From assembly GCF_002754245.1 (NCBI RefSeq), contig NZ_PEEX01000001.1, positions 2,212,001-2,276,000 on the forward strand: DNA of 64,000 nt, given 5' to 3'. The notes under the pieces are model-generated. The model was not told where the DNA came from, made no database searches, and saw only the letters and a program-made list of their open reading frames with translations. This DNA comes from Chryseobacterium sp. 52 (GTDB lineage Bacteria > Bacteroidota > Bacteroidia > Flavobacteriales > Weeksellaceae). Positions 36,471 through 44,852 of the stretch are shown piece by piece. The position numbers were made by a program, and so were the translations under genes. Position 1 is the stretch's first letter. Every line of letters starts with the position of its first letter.

Positions 36471-36518
36471 TGATATAGTGGGATTCCAATAAGATGATTC
36501 TATTGGAGTGCTGTTATT

Positions 36519-36962
36519 TCACGTATTTGAATATTTAAAAGGAAGGTTAACGATATCAATTACCTTTTCGCCTCTGTTATTTTTCCCGGCTTCCCATTTA
36601 ACGTTATAGGTCGCTTTTTCAGCTGCTTTTTTAACCTCGGTATTGAAAGTTTCATCACCTCCGTAGGTGGAGACATTGATCACATTTCCTTCTGAATTTA
36701 CTTTCAGAATGATCTTCGTTTTTAAATCTTTACCGAGAGTCTTAAGAGCATCGGTATTTAAATTCTTTTTGACATTATCAATAAAGGCTTTGTTCCCTTT
36801 AGGATATTGAGCAGGAAAAGCAACCATAGGTGGCGGTGGAACTGACATATCCTGAGGCTGCCGCGATTCAAATTTATCTTTTACTTTTTCTTCTTTTTTT
36901 ACTTTTTGCGCAAACCCCATTCCGAAGATGAATATGAGGGTGAGTAAGGCTAGTTTTTTCAT
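36519..36962 (-). CDS. Small exported TonB C-terminal-like protein
   Basis: The start at 36962 gives a clean signal peptide (MKKLALLTLIFIFGMGFAQ); two further ATGs upstream, at 36980 and 36992, are possible. The mature part is about 128 aa: a Lys/Glu-rich linker, a proline run (SVPPPPMVAFPAQ) and a domain with the pattern KTKIILKVNSEGNVINVSTYGGDETFN, which resembles the TonB/energy-transducer C-terminal fold. There is no membrane anchor apart from the signal peptide, so it is not a normal TonB. The partner is unknown. Confidence 0.7.
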   Translation of the reverse strand: MKKLALLTLIFIFGMGFAQKVKKEEKVKDKFESRQPQDMSVPPPPMVAFPAQYPKGNKAFIDNVKKNLNTDALKTLGKDLKTKIILKVNSEGNVINVSTYGGDETFNTEVKKAAEKATYNVKWEAGKNNRGEKVIDIVNLPFKYSNT

Positions 36963-37067
36963 AGTAATTATGGCTTTCATGGTAAATGACAAAACTTAAT
37001 ATATCATTTTAAAATAGGAAATAAAGAATGAATAGTCTACTGAAAAACTATTCATTCTCATGTTTAA

Positions 37068-37265
37068 TTAGCACCAGAATCCACCACCACAAGCGTAATT
37101 ATGGCAGCTTGTACCTCCTGTTGAAGCAGGGCACATTCCCCAACCGTAACTTCCGTCGTCGTTGGAATGGCATAATTTCCATCCGTCACAAGGAGCTTGG
37201 ATTGCTGCTACTGCCCCAGATAATGATCTCATTTGGTCTCTTGAAAGTTTTTTTAAGTTTTTCAT
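37068..37265 (-). CDS. Bacteriocin-like small peptide with double-glycine-type leader
   Basis: The 65-residue peptide begins MKNLKKLSRDQMRSLSGAVA, a leader of the type seen in flavobacterial bacteriocin-like peptides, where LS-x-x-x-x-x-x-L/I-S-G-G/A precedes the cleavage site. The remaining roughly 47 residues are rich in Gly, Ser and Trp and hold six Cys, which allows three disulfides or other modification. I see no processing peptidase-transporter, modification enzyme or immunity gene beside it. The 355-bp interval upstream (37266-37620) carries the gldG remnant and no other gene. Confidence 0.7.
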   Translation of the reverse strand: MKNLKKLSRDQMRSLSGAVAAIQAPCDGWKLCHSNDDGSYGWGMCPASTGGTSCHNYACGGGFWC

Positions 37266-37451
37266 AGTAATTAGTTTTTGGTTTTCCTACTCTTTTAAAG
37301 CTTTTCGGATTCCGCTTATCTAAATCCTAAGGTAGTGAATTTATGATTCTCTTTTTATTTTTTTTTACAAAATTCATCAAATAAGCTATCGCGTAAGGTG
37401 TTGATATGTAGTGTTTTGTTGTGTTTGTGATGCTTTCAGATAGGTAAAGGC

Positions 37452-37593
37452 TCGTTGGAAAAAATAAAATTGAGAGCTGAATTTATGGCTTTCGTGGTGA
37501 TTGGCATGCTGGAAGGATTGCTCTTCTATATGAGGAAGAGGAATTTTGGATCAAAACAAAAAAGAGAGACCCAAAAGCCTCTCTTTCATCAAT
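37452..37593 (+). pseudogene. Decayed duplicate of the gldG 3' end
   Basis: An uninterrupted frame without a start reads ...EKIKLRAEFMAFVVIG and then MLEGLLFYMRKRNFG, corresponding to the C-terminal membrane segment of GldG. Over the last 19 aligned residues 12 are identical. The reading frame passes the position of the gldG stop and ends at 37593. The terminator behind it is also homologous: AAAGAGAG (37561-37568) pairs with CTCTCTTT (37579-37586). That hairpin now lies 35 bp from the stop of the convergent SDR gene and can terminate it. Confidence 0.75.
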
Positions 37594-37620
37594 AATATAT
37601 TTTATTTTTTAAACTAAAAT

Positions 37621-38358
37621 CTACCACGGACTGATTCCGGTTTCATCCTCTATATCATTGCTGTAGAATTGTCCTGTCGGTGCATTGTCATCGGTGAGCG
37701 TATGTTTTACGATAAAAGAAGCCGCACTTTCTACAGAGCCGGGACCGCTGTGATGATTGAAATCTGTGGCGGTGTAGCCGGGATCAATGACATTGACTTT
37801 AAAAGGAAGATCTTTCAGTTCATACGCCAGAACGATTGTATAGGCATTTAAAGCTGCTTTTGAAGTTCCGTAACCGGCTGTTTTTACGTTGTAATATTTC
37901 CAGGTCGGGTCGCTGTGCAAAGTCAATGATCCAAGCCCGGAGGTGATGTTACTGATTCTCGGGCTTTCTGATTTTTTAAGCAGATCTAAAAACGTCTGAG
38001 TCACACTGATCACTCCGAAAAAGTTGGTGTCAAATATCGTTTGAATATCTTTCACAGAAGTTTCTGAGGCAGTTTGGGGATGTACTCCAAGAATTCCGGC
38101 ATTATTGATCAGAATGTCCAGTTTTCCCTGTTCTTTTTCGATGATGCTTTTAGCAGCTGAAATTGAATCCGTACGGGTAACATCTATTTCGATGGCTTTT
38201 ACATTTTGAAAACCTTTTTCATTCAGCTCTTTTACGATAGCTTCTCCTTTCTCAAGATCACGGCTTCCTAAATAGACAAATAATCCTTTCTCTGAAAGCT
38301 GTTGTACGGTTTCCAGGCCAATACTTCTGTTAGCTCCTGTTATTAATACTGATTTCAT
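37621..38358 (-). CDS. Short-chain dehydrogenase/reductase
   Basis: The 245-residue classical SDR has the cofactor motif ITGANRSIGLETV (residues 5-17), NNAG near 87-90 and the catalytic Tyr-Lys in YGTSKAA near 163. The Ser partner is in NITSGLGS. It is NAD(P)H-dependent, cytoplasmic, and of unknown substrate; such proteins are often carbonyl reductases. The Crp/Fnr-family gene lies 140 bp upstream on the same strand and is the most likely regulator. Confidence 0.88.
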   Translation of the reverse strand: MKSVLITGANRSIGLETVQQLSEKGLFVYLGSRDLEKGEAIVKELNEKGFQNVKAIEIDVTRTDSISAAKSIIEKEQGKLDILINNAGILGVHPQTASETSVKDIQTIFDTNFFGVISVTQTFLDLLKKSESPRISNITSGLGSLTLHSDPTWKYYNVKTAGYGTSKAALNAYTIVLAYELKDLPFKVNVIDPGYTATDFNHHSGPGSVESAASFIVKHTLTDDNAPTGQFYSNDIEDETGISPW

Positions 38359-38498
38359 TGTTCTTTATTTTAATTGATGATGTAAAGTTCTATCAATTAA
38401 AATTGACTTTATTTGCCAAATGACAAAAAGCAAAATAAAAAGTAAAAATGAGTTGAAAATTGGGTGTCTTTGTAATAAAAACAGAAATTAAACATCTA

Positions 38499-39071
38499 CT
38501 ATTTGCCAATGTTTTTCCTGATTCTGCTGAGTGAAGATTGTGTAATCCCAAGATAGGAAGCAATATAGGAAAGCGGAATCCGATTGACCACAGTAGGGTA
38601 GATCTCCATGAATTTTAAGTAACGGGTTGTTGCATCTTCCGAAACCAGCGGACTTCTTCTTTCTACTTTCTGCATCAGTGCTCTTGAAATAATTTTATGG
38701 ACGATGGTTTCCCATCCGACGATAGTCTGTAAAAGCTCCAGCCAGTCTTTTCTCTGAAAAACAATAAGCGTACAATCGGTAACTGCCTGAACATAGCTGC
38801 TGGAACAGATCTCGTTATCAAAACTTTCCAGATCCACTACAAGATTGTTTTCTTCAATGAAATATTTGGTGATTTCTTCTCCTTTGTTGTCATAATAGCA
38901 AACCCGCATAATTCCATTCACCACAAATCCGACCTGTCGTGCAATTTTTCCGGCTTCTGAAAAATATTCATCTTTCGGAAGTACTGTTTCCTGAGCTTTA
39001 CTTGCTATAAAGTCTATCTGCTGTGGGTTCAGATTTCCAAACCTTAGAATAAAATCAAATAGTTCTTTCAT
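38499..39071 (-). CDS. Crp/Fnr-family transcriptional regulator
   Basis: The ATG complementary to 39069-39071 gives 190 aa; a TTG one codon earlier is possible. The N-terminal part is a cyclic-nucleotide-binding-like domain (AGKIARQVGFVVNGIMRVCYYDNKGEEITKYFIEE). The C-terminal helix-turn-helix reads PLSYIASYLGITQSSLSRIRKN, typical of the short flavobacterial Crp-like regulators. The signal is unknown. It precedes an SDR gene and follows an AraC-type gene on the same strand. Confidence 0.88.
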   Translation of the reverse strand: MKELFDFILRFGNLNPQQIDFIASKAQETVLPKDEYFSEAGKIARQVGFVVNGIMRVCYYDNKGEEITKYFIEENNLVVDLESFDNEICSSSYVQAVTDCTLIVFQRKDWLELLQTIVGWETIVHKIISRALMQKVERRSPLVSEDATTRYLKFMEIYPTVVNRIPLSYIASYLGITQSSLSRIRKNIGK

Positions 39072-39152
39072 CAACGCAAGTTAGCTAAAGTTGTTTTTAC
39101 TGTATTTGTCATTTGACAAAAATTAATCATAAATAAGACTGATGTATTAATT

Positions 39153-40067
39153 TTAATTAAATAGCTTCCTGAATTCCAGTGGCGACTGATTGGTCTTTTG
39201 CTTAAACAGCTTACTGAAAGACTGTGGATGTTCAAAACCCAGTTCATAAGCAATTTCACTTACCGAAAGGTGAGTAGTGCTGAGTTGTTCTTTGGCTAGG
39301 TCAATCAGTTTATTCTGAATGTGTTGCTGCGTATTTTGTTGGGTATGAATGCGCAATAACGACCCGAGATAGTTGGGCGAAATATTCATCTCTCCGGCAA
39401 TGGCTGTTACGGAAGGAATTCCATGTTCTATCAGATTTCCACTGTCAAAATACCGTGAAAGTACCTCCTCAAATCTTTCCAGAAGTTCGTGGCTGGATTT
39501 TTTTCTGGTGAAAAACTGACGCTCATAAAAGCGTTCAGAATAGATCAAAAGGAATTCAAGCTGAGCGGCAATAAGCTCCTGCGAGAATTTATCGATGTTC
39601 GACTGGTATTCCCGTTCTATATTTTTCAGAATATCCACAACAATTTTTTCTTCTTTATCCGAAAGGAAAAGCGCTTCATTGGTGTCATATTTGAAAAAGT
39701 CGTAAGATTTTATCTTTTTTGCAAGAGAAGTATTCCAGAGAAAATCAGGATGAATGACGAGCAGCCAGCCTGTAGGTTCCACTACCACTTCGGGCTTTAT
39801 TTCCAGTTTCAGAAACTGTAGCGGTGAAACAAAACAAAGGACTCCGGAATTGAAATCATATTCCTGCTGACCATAGTTGAACTTTGCATTTACATTGCGC
39901 TTCAGACCGATGGAGTAAAAATTCTGGATCCATTTCAGCTCACGGTCATCCGTGGGGTAGTTGACCTGGCTGTAATCTATCAGGCTGATCAGCGGGTGAT
40001 CAGGATTTGGCAGATTGCAGAAAGCATGAAATTCAGAAATTGAATTAAATCGGAATGGAGGTTTCAT
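39153..40067 (-). CDS. AraC-family transcriptional regulator
   Basis: The 304-residue product has a cupin-like N-terminal sensor region and a C-terminal AraC domain (about 205-304). The two helix-turn-helix units are visible in PSVTAIAGEMNISPNYLGSLLR and LSVSEIAYELGFEHPQSFSKLFKQKTNQSPLEFR. Such genes usually control a neighbouring enzyme; an SDR gene lies on each side of the AraC/Crp pair on the same strand. The inducer is unknown. Confidence 0.9.
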   Translation of the reverse strand: MKPPFRFNSISEFHAFCNLPNPDHPLISLIDYSQVNYPTDDRELKWIQNFYSIGLKRNVNAKFNYGQQEYDFNSGVLCFVSPLQFLKLEIKPEVVVEPTGWLLVIHPDFLWNTSLAKKIKSYDFFKYDTNEALFLSDKEEKIVVDILKNIEREYQSNIDKFSQELIAAQLEFLLIYSERFYERQFFTRKKSSHELLERFEEVLSRYFDSGNLIEHGIPSVTAIAGEMNISPNYLGSLLRIHTQQNTQQHIQNKLIDLAKEQLSTTHLSVSEIAYELGFEHPQSFSKLFKQKTNQSPLEFRKLFN

Positions 40068-40218
40068 AGTGCTAATTTAATTTTTTTTGTAAAATGGACA
40101 ATGCCGGATGTGAAAAGCAGATATATTGATGATTGATGCTGTTAATCAAGGCTTTTCCTTTGTTGATTTCGAAGTATTGAAATTTCATTTTGTGCTATAA
40201 AACATATAGTATCAGCAT

Positions 40219-40244
40219 TGTCATCCTGAGCGGAGTCGAAGGAT
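40219..40244. repeat. Single arm of the TTCGACT/AGTCGAA repeat family
   Basis: TGTCATCCTGAGCGGAGTCG and the following GAAGGAT match the arms at 33233-33338 and lie 17 bp from the stop of the SDR gene. No second arm is seen here. Confidence 0.55.
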
Positions 40245-40260
40245 TTTTTGGTTTTACAAA

Positions 40261-41100
40261 TTATATCACCGTAGACACTGTTAGTGTTTCCCATTGTTTT
40301 GCATCACCGGTAATGTTTTTAATTTTATTATCCAGAAATTCAGCGGTACCACTTCCCAATAAAAAGTGAACCGGTGGATTCTGTTCTTCACTGAGTGCGA
40401 TAAGTGCTGCTGCTCCTTTTTCTGGATCATTGGGCTGATTGCCATTCATTTCGTTCAGGTGAGCCTGCTCGGAACTTCTGGCTGCCTCATAAACCTGAAG
40501 TGGATTGGCCGGTGTTTTTACTGAATCTTTACTTAAAAAATCTGTGCGGAAGTATCCCGGATAAACCACCGTTGCATGAACCCCGAATTCTTTGATTTCT
40601 TCGGCCAAAGCTTCAGTCAGTCCCGCTACTGCAAACTTGGTAGAACAATAAATTCCCCAGCCCGGAAAATTCCCGGAATAGCCTCCAACAGACGAAATAT
40701 TGAATATATGTCCTGATTTTTGCGCACGGAGATAAGGAATAGCATTTCTGATCACATTCAGGGTGCCAAATACATTGACGTCAAAGTTGGCTCTGGCTTC
40801 CTGATCTGTAAGTTCTTCCAGAGTCCCAATCTGTCCGTATCCTGCATTGTTGACCACGACGTCAAGCTGCCCGAAATGATCTATTGTTTTTGAAATCGCT
40901 GATTGCACTTCTTCGTTATCTGTTAAATGAAGTTCAAGCGGTAAAAATGCTTCAGATTTCTCTCCGATTTCTGAAATTAAAGACTGTGCATTTCTCGTAG
41001 CTGCGGCAACACGATAGTTTTTTTCTAATAATTTTTTCACTAAGGCCAGTCCCAGCCCTTTTGAGGCTCCTGTTACGAACCATACTTTCTTTGTTTCCAT
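40261..41100 (-). CDS. Short-chain dehydrogenase/reductase
   Basis: The 279-residue classical SDR has VTGASKGLGLALVKKLLEK (cofactor, about 9-27), NNAG near 87 and the active-site Ser and YCSTK (Tyr-Lys) near 140-158. The extended C-terminus (GNQPNDPEKGAAALIALSEE) places it with the large group of flavobacterial oxidoreductases annotated as SDR-family. Substrate unknown. It is the first gene of a minus-strand stretch leading to the AraC gene, with about 190 bp between them. Confidence 0.88.
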   Translation of the reverse strand: METKKVWFVTGASKGLGLALVKKLLEKNYRVAAATRNAQSLISEIGEKSEAFLPLELHLTDNEEVQSAISKTIDHFGQLDVVVNNAGYGQIGTLEELTDQEARANFDVNVFGTLNVIRNAIPYLRAQKSGHIFNISSVGGYSGNFPGWGIYCSTKFAVAGLTEALAEEIKEFGVHATVVYPGYFRTDFLSKDSVKTPANPLQVYEAARSSEQAHLNEMNGNQPNDPEKGAAALIALSEEQNPPVHFLLGSGTAEFLDNKIKNITGDAKQWETLTVSTVI

Positions 41101-41304
41101 TTTATATTGGGTTTAAATAGGGTACAAAGATCGCGAGATTGGATGCTGTACACGTAGCCCAATCAATGAATGATGTAACCGGATCGTGGATAGGGATAAA
41201 TAAGTCAGTGATTAATTAATTAGTCTGAAAGTTATGACTATAATTTAGAAGAAACGGATGAGTGATGATACCATGAAATTCCTAATAGTCATCTGTAATA
41301 AAAT

Positions 41305-41338
41305 TATAAAAGAGAAACCCGAAAGTTTCTCTTTTATA
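41305..41338. terminator. Terminator of the DUF2314-ankyrin gene
   Basis: ATAAAAGAGAAAC (41306-41318) pairs with GTTTCTCTTTTAT (41325-41337). It lies 28 bp beyond the stop codon on the minus strand, with T-rich flanks there. The interval 41101-41305 has no gene. Confidence 0.75.
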
Positions 41339-41365
41339 TCCAAGTTTTTATCAAATAAAATACTC

Positions 41366-42184
41366 TTACCCTTCCAAAACCGGAATAAGATGCTCCCAAT
41401 TCAGCCGTTCCGCATAATCAAAAGCTGTTTTTCCGTTCTTTGATTTTATGTTTTTGTCTGCCCCAGCGTCCAGAATAAGTTTCACAGAGGTCAGATTTCC
41501 TGCAATGGTTTCTTTATGGAGAAGGGTTAGGCCATTTTCATCGGCATTTGTAAGTTCGTCAGGATATTGTTTTAGAAATTTAACAAACTCGCCTTCCATA
41601 TTTTTGCTCATGGGATGTTCTACAAGATTTTCCGGTTTTTCCTTCTGCTCATGCACGACTTCAATATCATTAAAATCCCCGAAATCAAGCTGCCACATAT
41701 CATCATGCTCCTTTCTTTCATCTTCAGGCATATCTGCGCGCATTTTTTGAATGGTAAATCCACCGTAAGTTTTCGGTAAAGGCTCTTCCGATGAAGAAAA
41801 TAATTTAGAAAGTCCTTTCGGTTTCTTTACCATAGGCGTGATAGCAAAAAGCCAGTCACTGATCTCATTCAGTGGAATCTCAAAATAATCTCCCGCCTGT
41901 ATATTGGTGAGAGTATTAGGTTCATTGATCAGTAATCCACTCACCGTATCACCGTCAAAATCAATTTCATTGATCCACATATGTTCCACGGTATTTTCTC
42001 CTGTTTCCGGATCTTCCTGACTGAATGAAGCCTTTACACAGGCAAGATCGAGCCCGGGGATAATTCTTCTGTTTTCCCAGGACTGTTCCCGCCAGAAATA
42101 TTTAAAGGTTTGTCTTGCTTTTTCATACGCTTCGATCATTTTAGGGTCTGTCCCATCGGCAAATATAAACGAATTCTCTTCCAT
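41366..42184 (-). CDS. DUF2314 protein with C-terminal ankyrin repeats
   Basis: The 272-residue protein has two parts. Residues about 10-130 match the DUF2314 pattern (EAYEKARQTFKYFWRE, ACVKASFSQ, EHMWINEIDFDGDTVSGLLINEP, AGDYFEIPLNEISDWLF). Residues about 195-270 hold two ankyrin repeats (NADENGLTLLHKETIAGNLTSVKLILDAGADKNIKSKNGKTAFDYAE, read in parts). It has no signal peptide. DUF2314 often occurs among immunity-type genes of polymorphic toxin systems, and the following minus-strand genes look similar in kind. Confidence 0.82.
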   Translation of the reverse strand: MEENSFIFADGTDPKMIEAYEKARQTFKYFWREQSWENRRIIPGLDLACVKASFSQEDPETGENTVEHMWINEIDFDGDTVSGLLINEPNTLTNIQAGDYFEIPLNEISDWLFAITPMVKKPKGLSKLFSSSEEPLPKTYGGFTIQKMRADMPEDERKEHDDMWQLDFGDFNDIEVVHEQKEKPENLVEHPMSKNMEGEFVKFLKQYPDELTNADENGLTLLHKETIAGNLTSVKLILDAGADKNIKSKNGKTAFDYAERLNWEHLIPVLEG

Positions 42185-42324
42185 TGTGATTGATAGTTAA
42201 AAATTGACTGGTGATAATTATGCCGGGTTTAATAGCGTTTCAACACACTTTTAAACCCGGCACTTTTTATTTTGATTAAAAATACGAAAAATATAAACAA
42301 TTGTTTAAAGTTTTCGATACATTT

Positions 42325-42975
42325 TTAATATTTCAACTGCTCTTTATCGGCTGTTTTCGGAAGCAGGGCTGCCGTTTTATAATAGCTTATATCCGTTTCA
42401 ATCCGACTCTGAAGATTTTTAAAAGTTGAGTATTCATAATGCTCCCATTCCTGATCATTATCCGGATTGGGTGTTTTATCTATGGCTAGTTCCAGCTTTC
42501 CGTCTTCCTGGTAGCTGAACTCTATTGCAGCATATTTTTCGCCGTTTCCGTCATAAGCATACCAGCATTTTGTTGTTCTTTCCAGTATCGGTTGCAGAGT
42601 TTCATTGTCAATGATCTGAGAACAGATAAAGTTTTCAGGATCATCATTATAAAAAACTGTTTTTGAAATCAAAGGCTGTTCATCTACTGACAAAGAATAC
42701 ATTTTGTTGGTTGCAATAATGAAATTTCCGGAAGGTGCTTTCTTTTCAATATCAAAAAGATCAGATTTTTCCTTCAGATATTTTACGATCTGCTCTTCAT
42801 CTTCATCCTGATTCATAAAATAGTTGATACTGTATATCTCGTCTTCCGTGAGAAACTCAATTTCTTTCAGGACTTCAGAATTTTTTTCATAATAGTATAA
42901 ATGATAATCATCCAGTTTTTCAGCTTCTGCTTTTGAAATTATGTCTCCAAAAATGTTTTTATATACTTTTTTCAT
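42325..42975 (-). CDS. Hypothetical acidic protein
   Basis: I do not recognise this 216-residue protein. It starts MKKVYKNIFGDIISKAEAEKL, has no signal peptide or membrane segment and is rich in Glu, Asp and Tyr (for example YYYEKNSEVLKEIEFLTEDEIYS). WYAYDGNGEKYAAIEFSYQEDGKLELAID suggests a beta-rich C-terminal half. Its place between a DUF2314 gene and a run of small SMI1/DUF4268-type genes suggests an immunity-type role, but that is only contextual. Confidence 0.65.
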   Translation of the reverse strand: MKKVYKNIFGDIISKAEAEKLDDYHLYYYEKNSEVLKEIEFLTEDEIYSINYFMNQDEDEEQIVKYLKEKSDLFDIEKKAPSGNFIIATNKMYSLSVDEQPLISKTVFYNDDPENFICSQIIDNETLQPILERTTKCWYAYDGNGEKYAAIEFSYQEDGKLELAIDKTPNPDNDQEWEHYEYSTFKNLQSRIETDISYYKTAALLPKTADKEQLKY

Positions 42976-43181
42976 GTTAGTCGTTTAATATATGTTGTTT
43001 TATCATTGTGTCTGTGTTGAAAGGCACCGGAATATGGTACCGGCTCTTTTTCATGCAGCCATTAAAAATTCTGTAGCTTTTAGATAAAATTATTACCAAT
43101 TGGTTAAGTTGGCTTTGGGAATTTTAAAGAATTTTTATGGCTTTTGTTCAGGATAATTAGTCCTGCGTCATCTGTTCATAT

Positions 43182-43447
43182 TTATAAGTTCTGCAAAATT
43201 TGTTCCTGAAGTATCATGTATGCATCTCTTGCAGGGTCCTCATCCTCTGAATAAGCAGCGCTGGTATACTTTTGTATTTTTCCGGATCCAGGTAATAATG
43301 TGGGGCAAAGATCGGGACTGAATACTGTTCTTCCCTTATTTTGAGTGTTCCGTGAGATATAAAATGCTTATACCATTTGAATTTTTTTTCTCGGACCTGT
43401 AGACTGTCACCGGGCTTAAAATTCTCATCTCTGTCTTCAATTTTCAT
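43182..43447 (-). pseudogene. Small hypothetical gene, probably frameshifted near its end
   Basis: The open frame from the ATG at 43447 gives 77 residues (to 43214): MKIEDRDENFKPGDSLQVRE, then YSVPIFAPHYYLDPEKYK and an odd tail. One base shift in the AAAA run near 43270 changes the tail to YTSAAYSEDEDP, then ARDAYMILQEQILQNL, ending at 43182. That is acidic, helical and more like its neighbours. A missing A in the run (sequencing error or real mutation) is a simple explanation. Function not recognised. The intervals 42976-43181 and 43448-43933 contain no gene I can support. Confidence 0.5.
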
Positions 43448-43933
43448 GGTTTCTTTTTTTGTGTCTTCAAATATATTTAAAATCAGAGAATTAAGGAATT
43501 ATATCTGAGTTTTTCTGATAAGGTTTTTTTAATATGAAGTCTTGGAAAGAGTAAATTGATCTATGAAATATAAATATATGGGGCCTTTTCTTTAACTAAG
43601 ATGTTGTCATAGCGGTTGTATAAAAATTGGGAATTATCTTTGTGTCATTCATTCTGGTAATATGTAGGGAGGGAAATCTCTGTTACTCCTTACAATAAAT
43701 TTCTTTATTTTCATACAGGATGAAGCGGCTTTAATCTTACAGGAAAGTATCAGAGAATTCATCATTTAAAATAATAAAATGTACTTTATATAATTCACCG
43801 TTTTCTCAGATTGTGTAAATGGTCGGTCTGCAAAGGTGAGCTTATATTTTTCTAAAATATGTATTTCTTCATGATCACAATTAGAGACTTGAACGTATTG
43901 TGGTTTTCTTTAAAATTGTCAAATTGCATTATT

Positions 43934-44392
43934 TTAAAACATACTGAAACCCTTCAAATGGTTGCTGATTCTTAATTTTATCAGCTCAGGAAGTGTGCCG
44001 TTTACTCGTCTAAAATATTTTTCGGGAATAGGATTTTCTTCCAGTTGGTTAAGGGACGGATTATCACCTTCATCCAGGAATATAAAGAGAGGAAGTCCAT
44101 AAGAAGCGAGACATATAAAAAAGAAGGGCCGGGGAATAATAAGTTTGTGAAGTTCTAAAAGCTCAAGTCTTTCCTGATCCTGCATTTCAAACGGACTGTC
44201 ATAGATACTGTAATCCACAGCAAAACAATAATTTCCTGCAAGAAAAATGAGTTCTTTTAAAACTTTTGGAAAAGGTTTGCTGTTGTTGTAAGCCTGTTCC
44301 AAGAGTTCAATTTCTTTTTCGGGCACCCCTTTATTGATATCTTCATCTATCCTGGGGTATTTTAGAAAAATCTTTAGATATTCTACCGTCAT
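43934..44392 (-). CDS. SMI1/KNR4 (SUKH)-like immunity protein
   Basis: The 152-residue cytoplasmic protein has the rough SUKH pattern: an N-terminal acidic helix (VPEKEIELLEQAYNNSKPFPKVLKELIFLAGN), a central part with LASYGLPLFIFLDEGDNPSLN and a C-terminal helical tail. SUKH proteins are mostly immunity proteins against nuclease-type toxins. No toxin gene is present in the neighbourhood, so it may be an orphan immunity gene. Similarity is moderate and judged by eye. Confidence 0.65.
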   Translation of the reverse strand: MTVEYLKIFLKYPRIDEDINKGVPEKEIELLEQAYNNSKPFPKVLKELIFLAGNYCFAVDYSIYDSPFEMQDQERLELLELHKLIIPRPFFFICLASYGLPLFIFLDEGDNPSLNQLEENPIPEKYFRRVNGTLPELIKLRISNHLKGFSMF

Positions 44393-44423
44393 GCGTTTTT
44401 ATTAATCAGCGAAGTTTTTTTAG

Positions 44424-44852
44424 TTAAACATCCTTAATAAAATCCTCATATTCATAATAAAACCTTTCAAATCCATCCATTTTATCCCAGAAAAACTCAA
44501 AAATATCCTGCCATGAATTTTTATTGAATAGGGAAACACCATGTTTTTCAACCCAGATTTTGCTGATCACTTTTCCATTGTCAAGGGTGAAATATTCTTC
44601 TTTTTGAAAGTCTCCTACAAAATCTTTCAGAATATCTTCCAAAGACCAGATTTTCTCATAATAGGCATTACGGAAGATCTCGTCCTTCATTTCTATATCC
44701 AATGAGACTTCCGCTTTTTTATTGTCGGCATTAAATTTAAATGAAAAATCCTTGATTTTGGTATTATACAGAATCCATTTTCTGGGAAAAGACTTTCCAA
44801 AAGCCGTCCAAAATTCCTTTTTTAACTGCTGTGCTTCTTGTTTACTGAACAT
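44424..44852 (-). CDS. DUF4268-type protein
   Basis: The 142-residue protein starts MFSKQEAQQLKKEFWTAFGKSF and contains KWILYNTKIKDFSFKFNADNKKAEVSLDIE and WEDIFEFFWDKM-like segments (here WQDIFEFFWDKMDGFERFYYEYE). I recognise this as DUF4268, a small alpha/beta domain also found at the end of some restriction-like proteins. No nuclease motif is visible. It lies 31 bp upstream of the SMI1-like gene on the same strand, so the two are probably co-transcribed. Confidence 0.75.
   Translation of the reverse strand: MFSKQEAQQLKKEFWTAFGKSFPRKWILYNTKIKDFSFKFNADNKKAEVSLDIEMKDEIFRNAYYEKIWSLEDILKDFVGDFQKEEYFTLDNGKVISKIWVEKHGVSLFNKNSWQDIFEFFWDKMDGFERFYYEYEDFIKDV

Noticed and set aside
37266..37450. Search for more gldG-like sequence upstream of the remnant
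   Set aside because: No similarity to gldG is visible before about 37452, so the duplicate is limited to the 3' end.
43616..43642. A promoter-like TTG-N16-TATCTTTG on the plus strand in the gap 43448-43933
   Set aside because: No plus-strand gene follows: the only frame downstream (43665-43767) has no start codon, and AT-rich DNA gives such matches by chance.
41366..44852. Possible CRISPR, prophage or new defence system in the small-gene region
   Set aside because: No repeats with spacers, no integrase, no phage structural genes and no nuclease or NTPase motif are present; only small immunity-like or unknown proteins.
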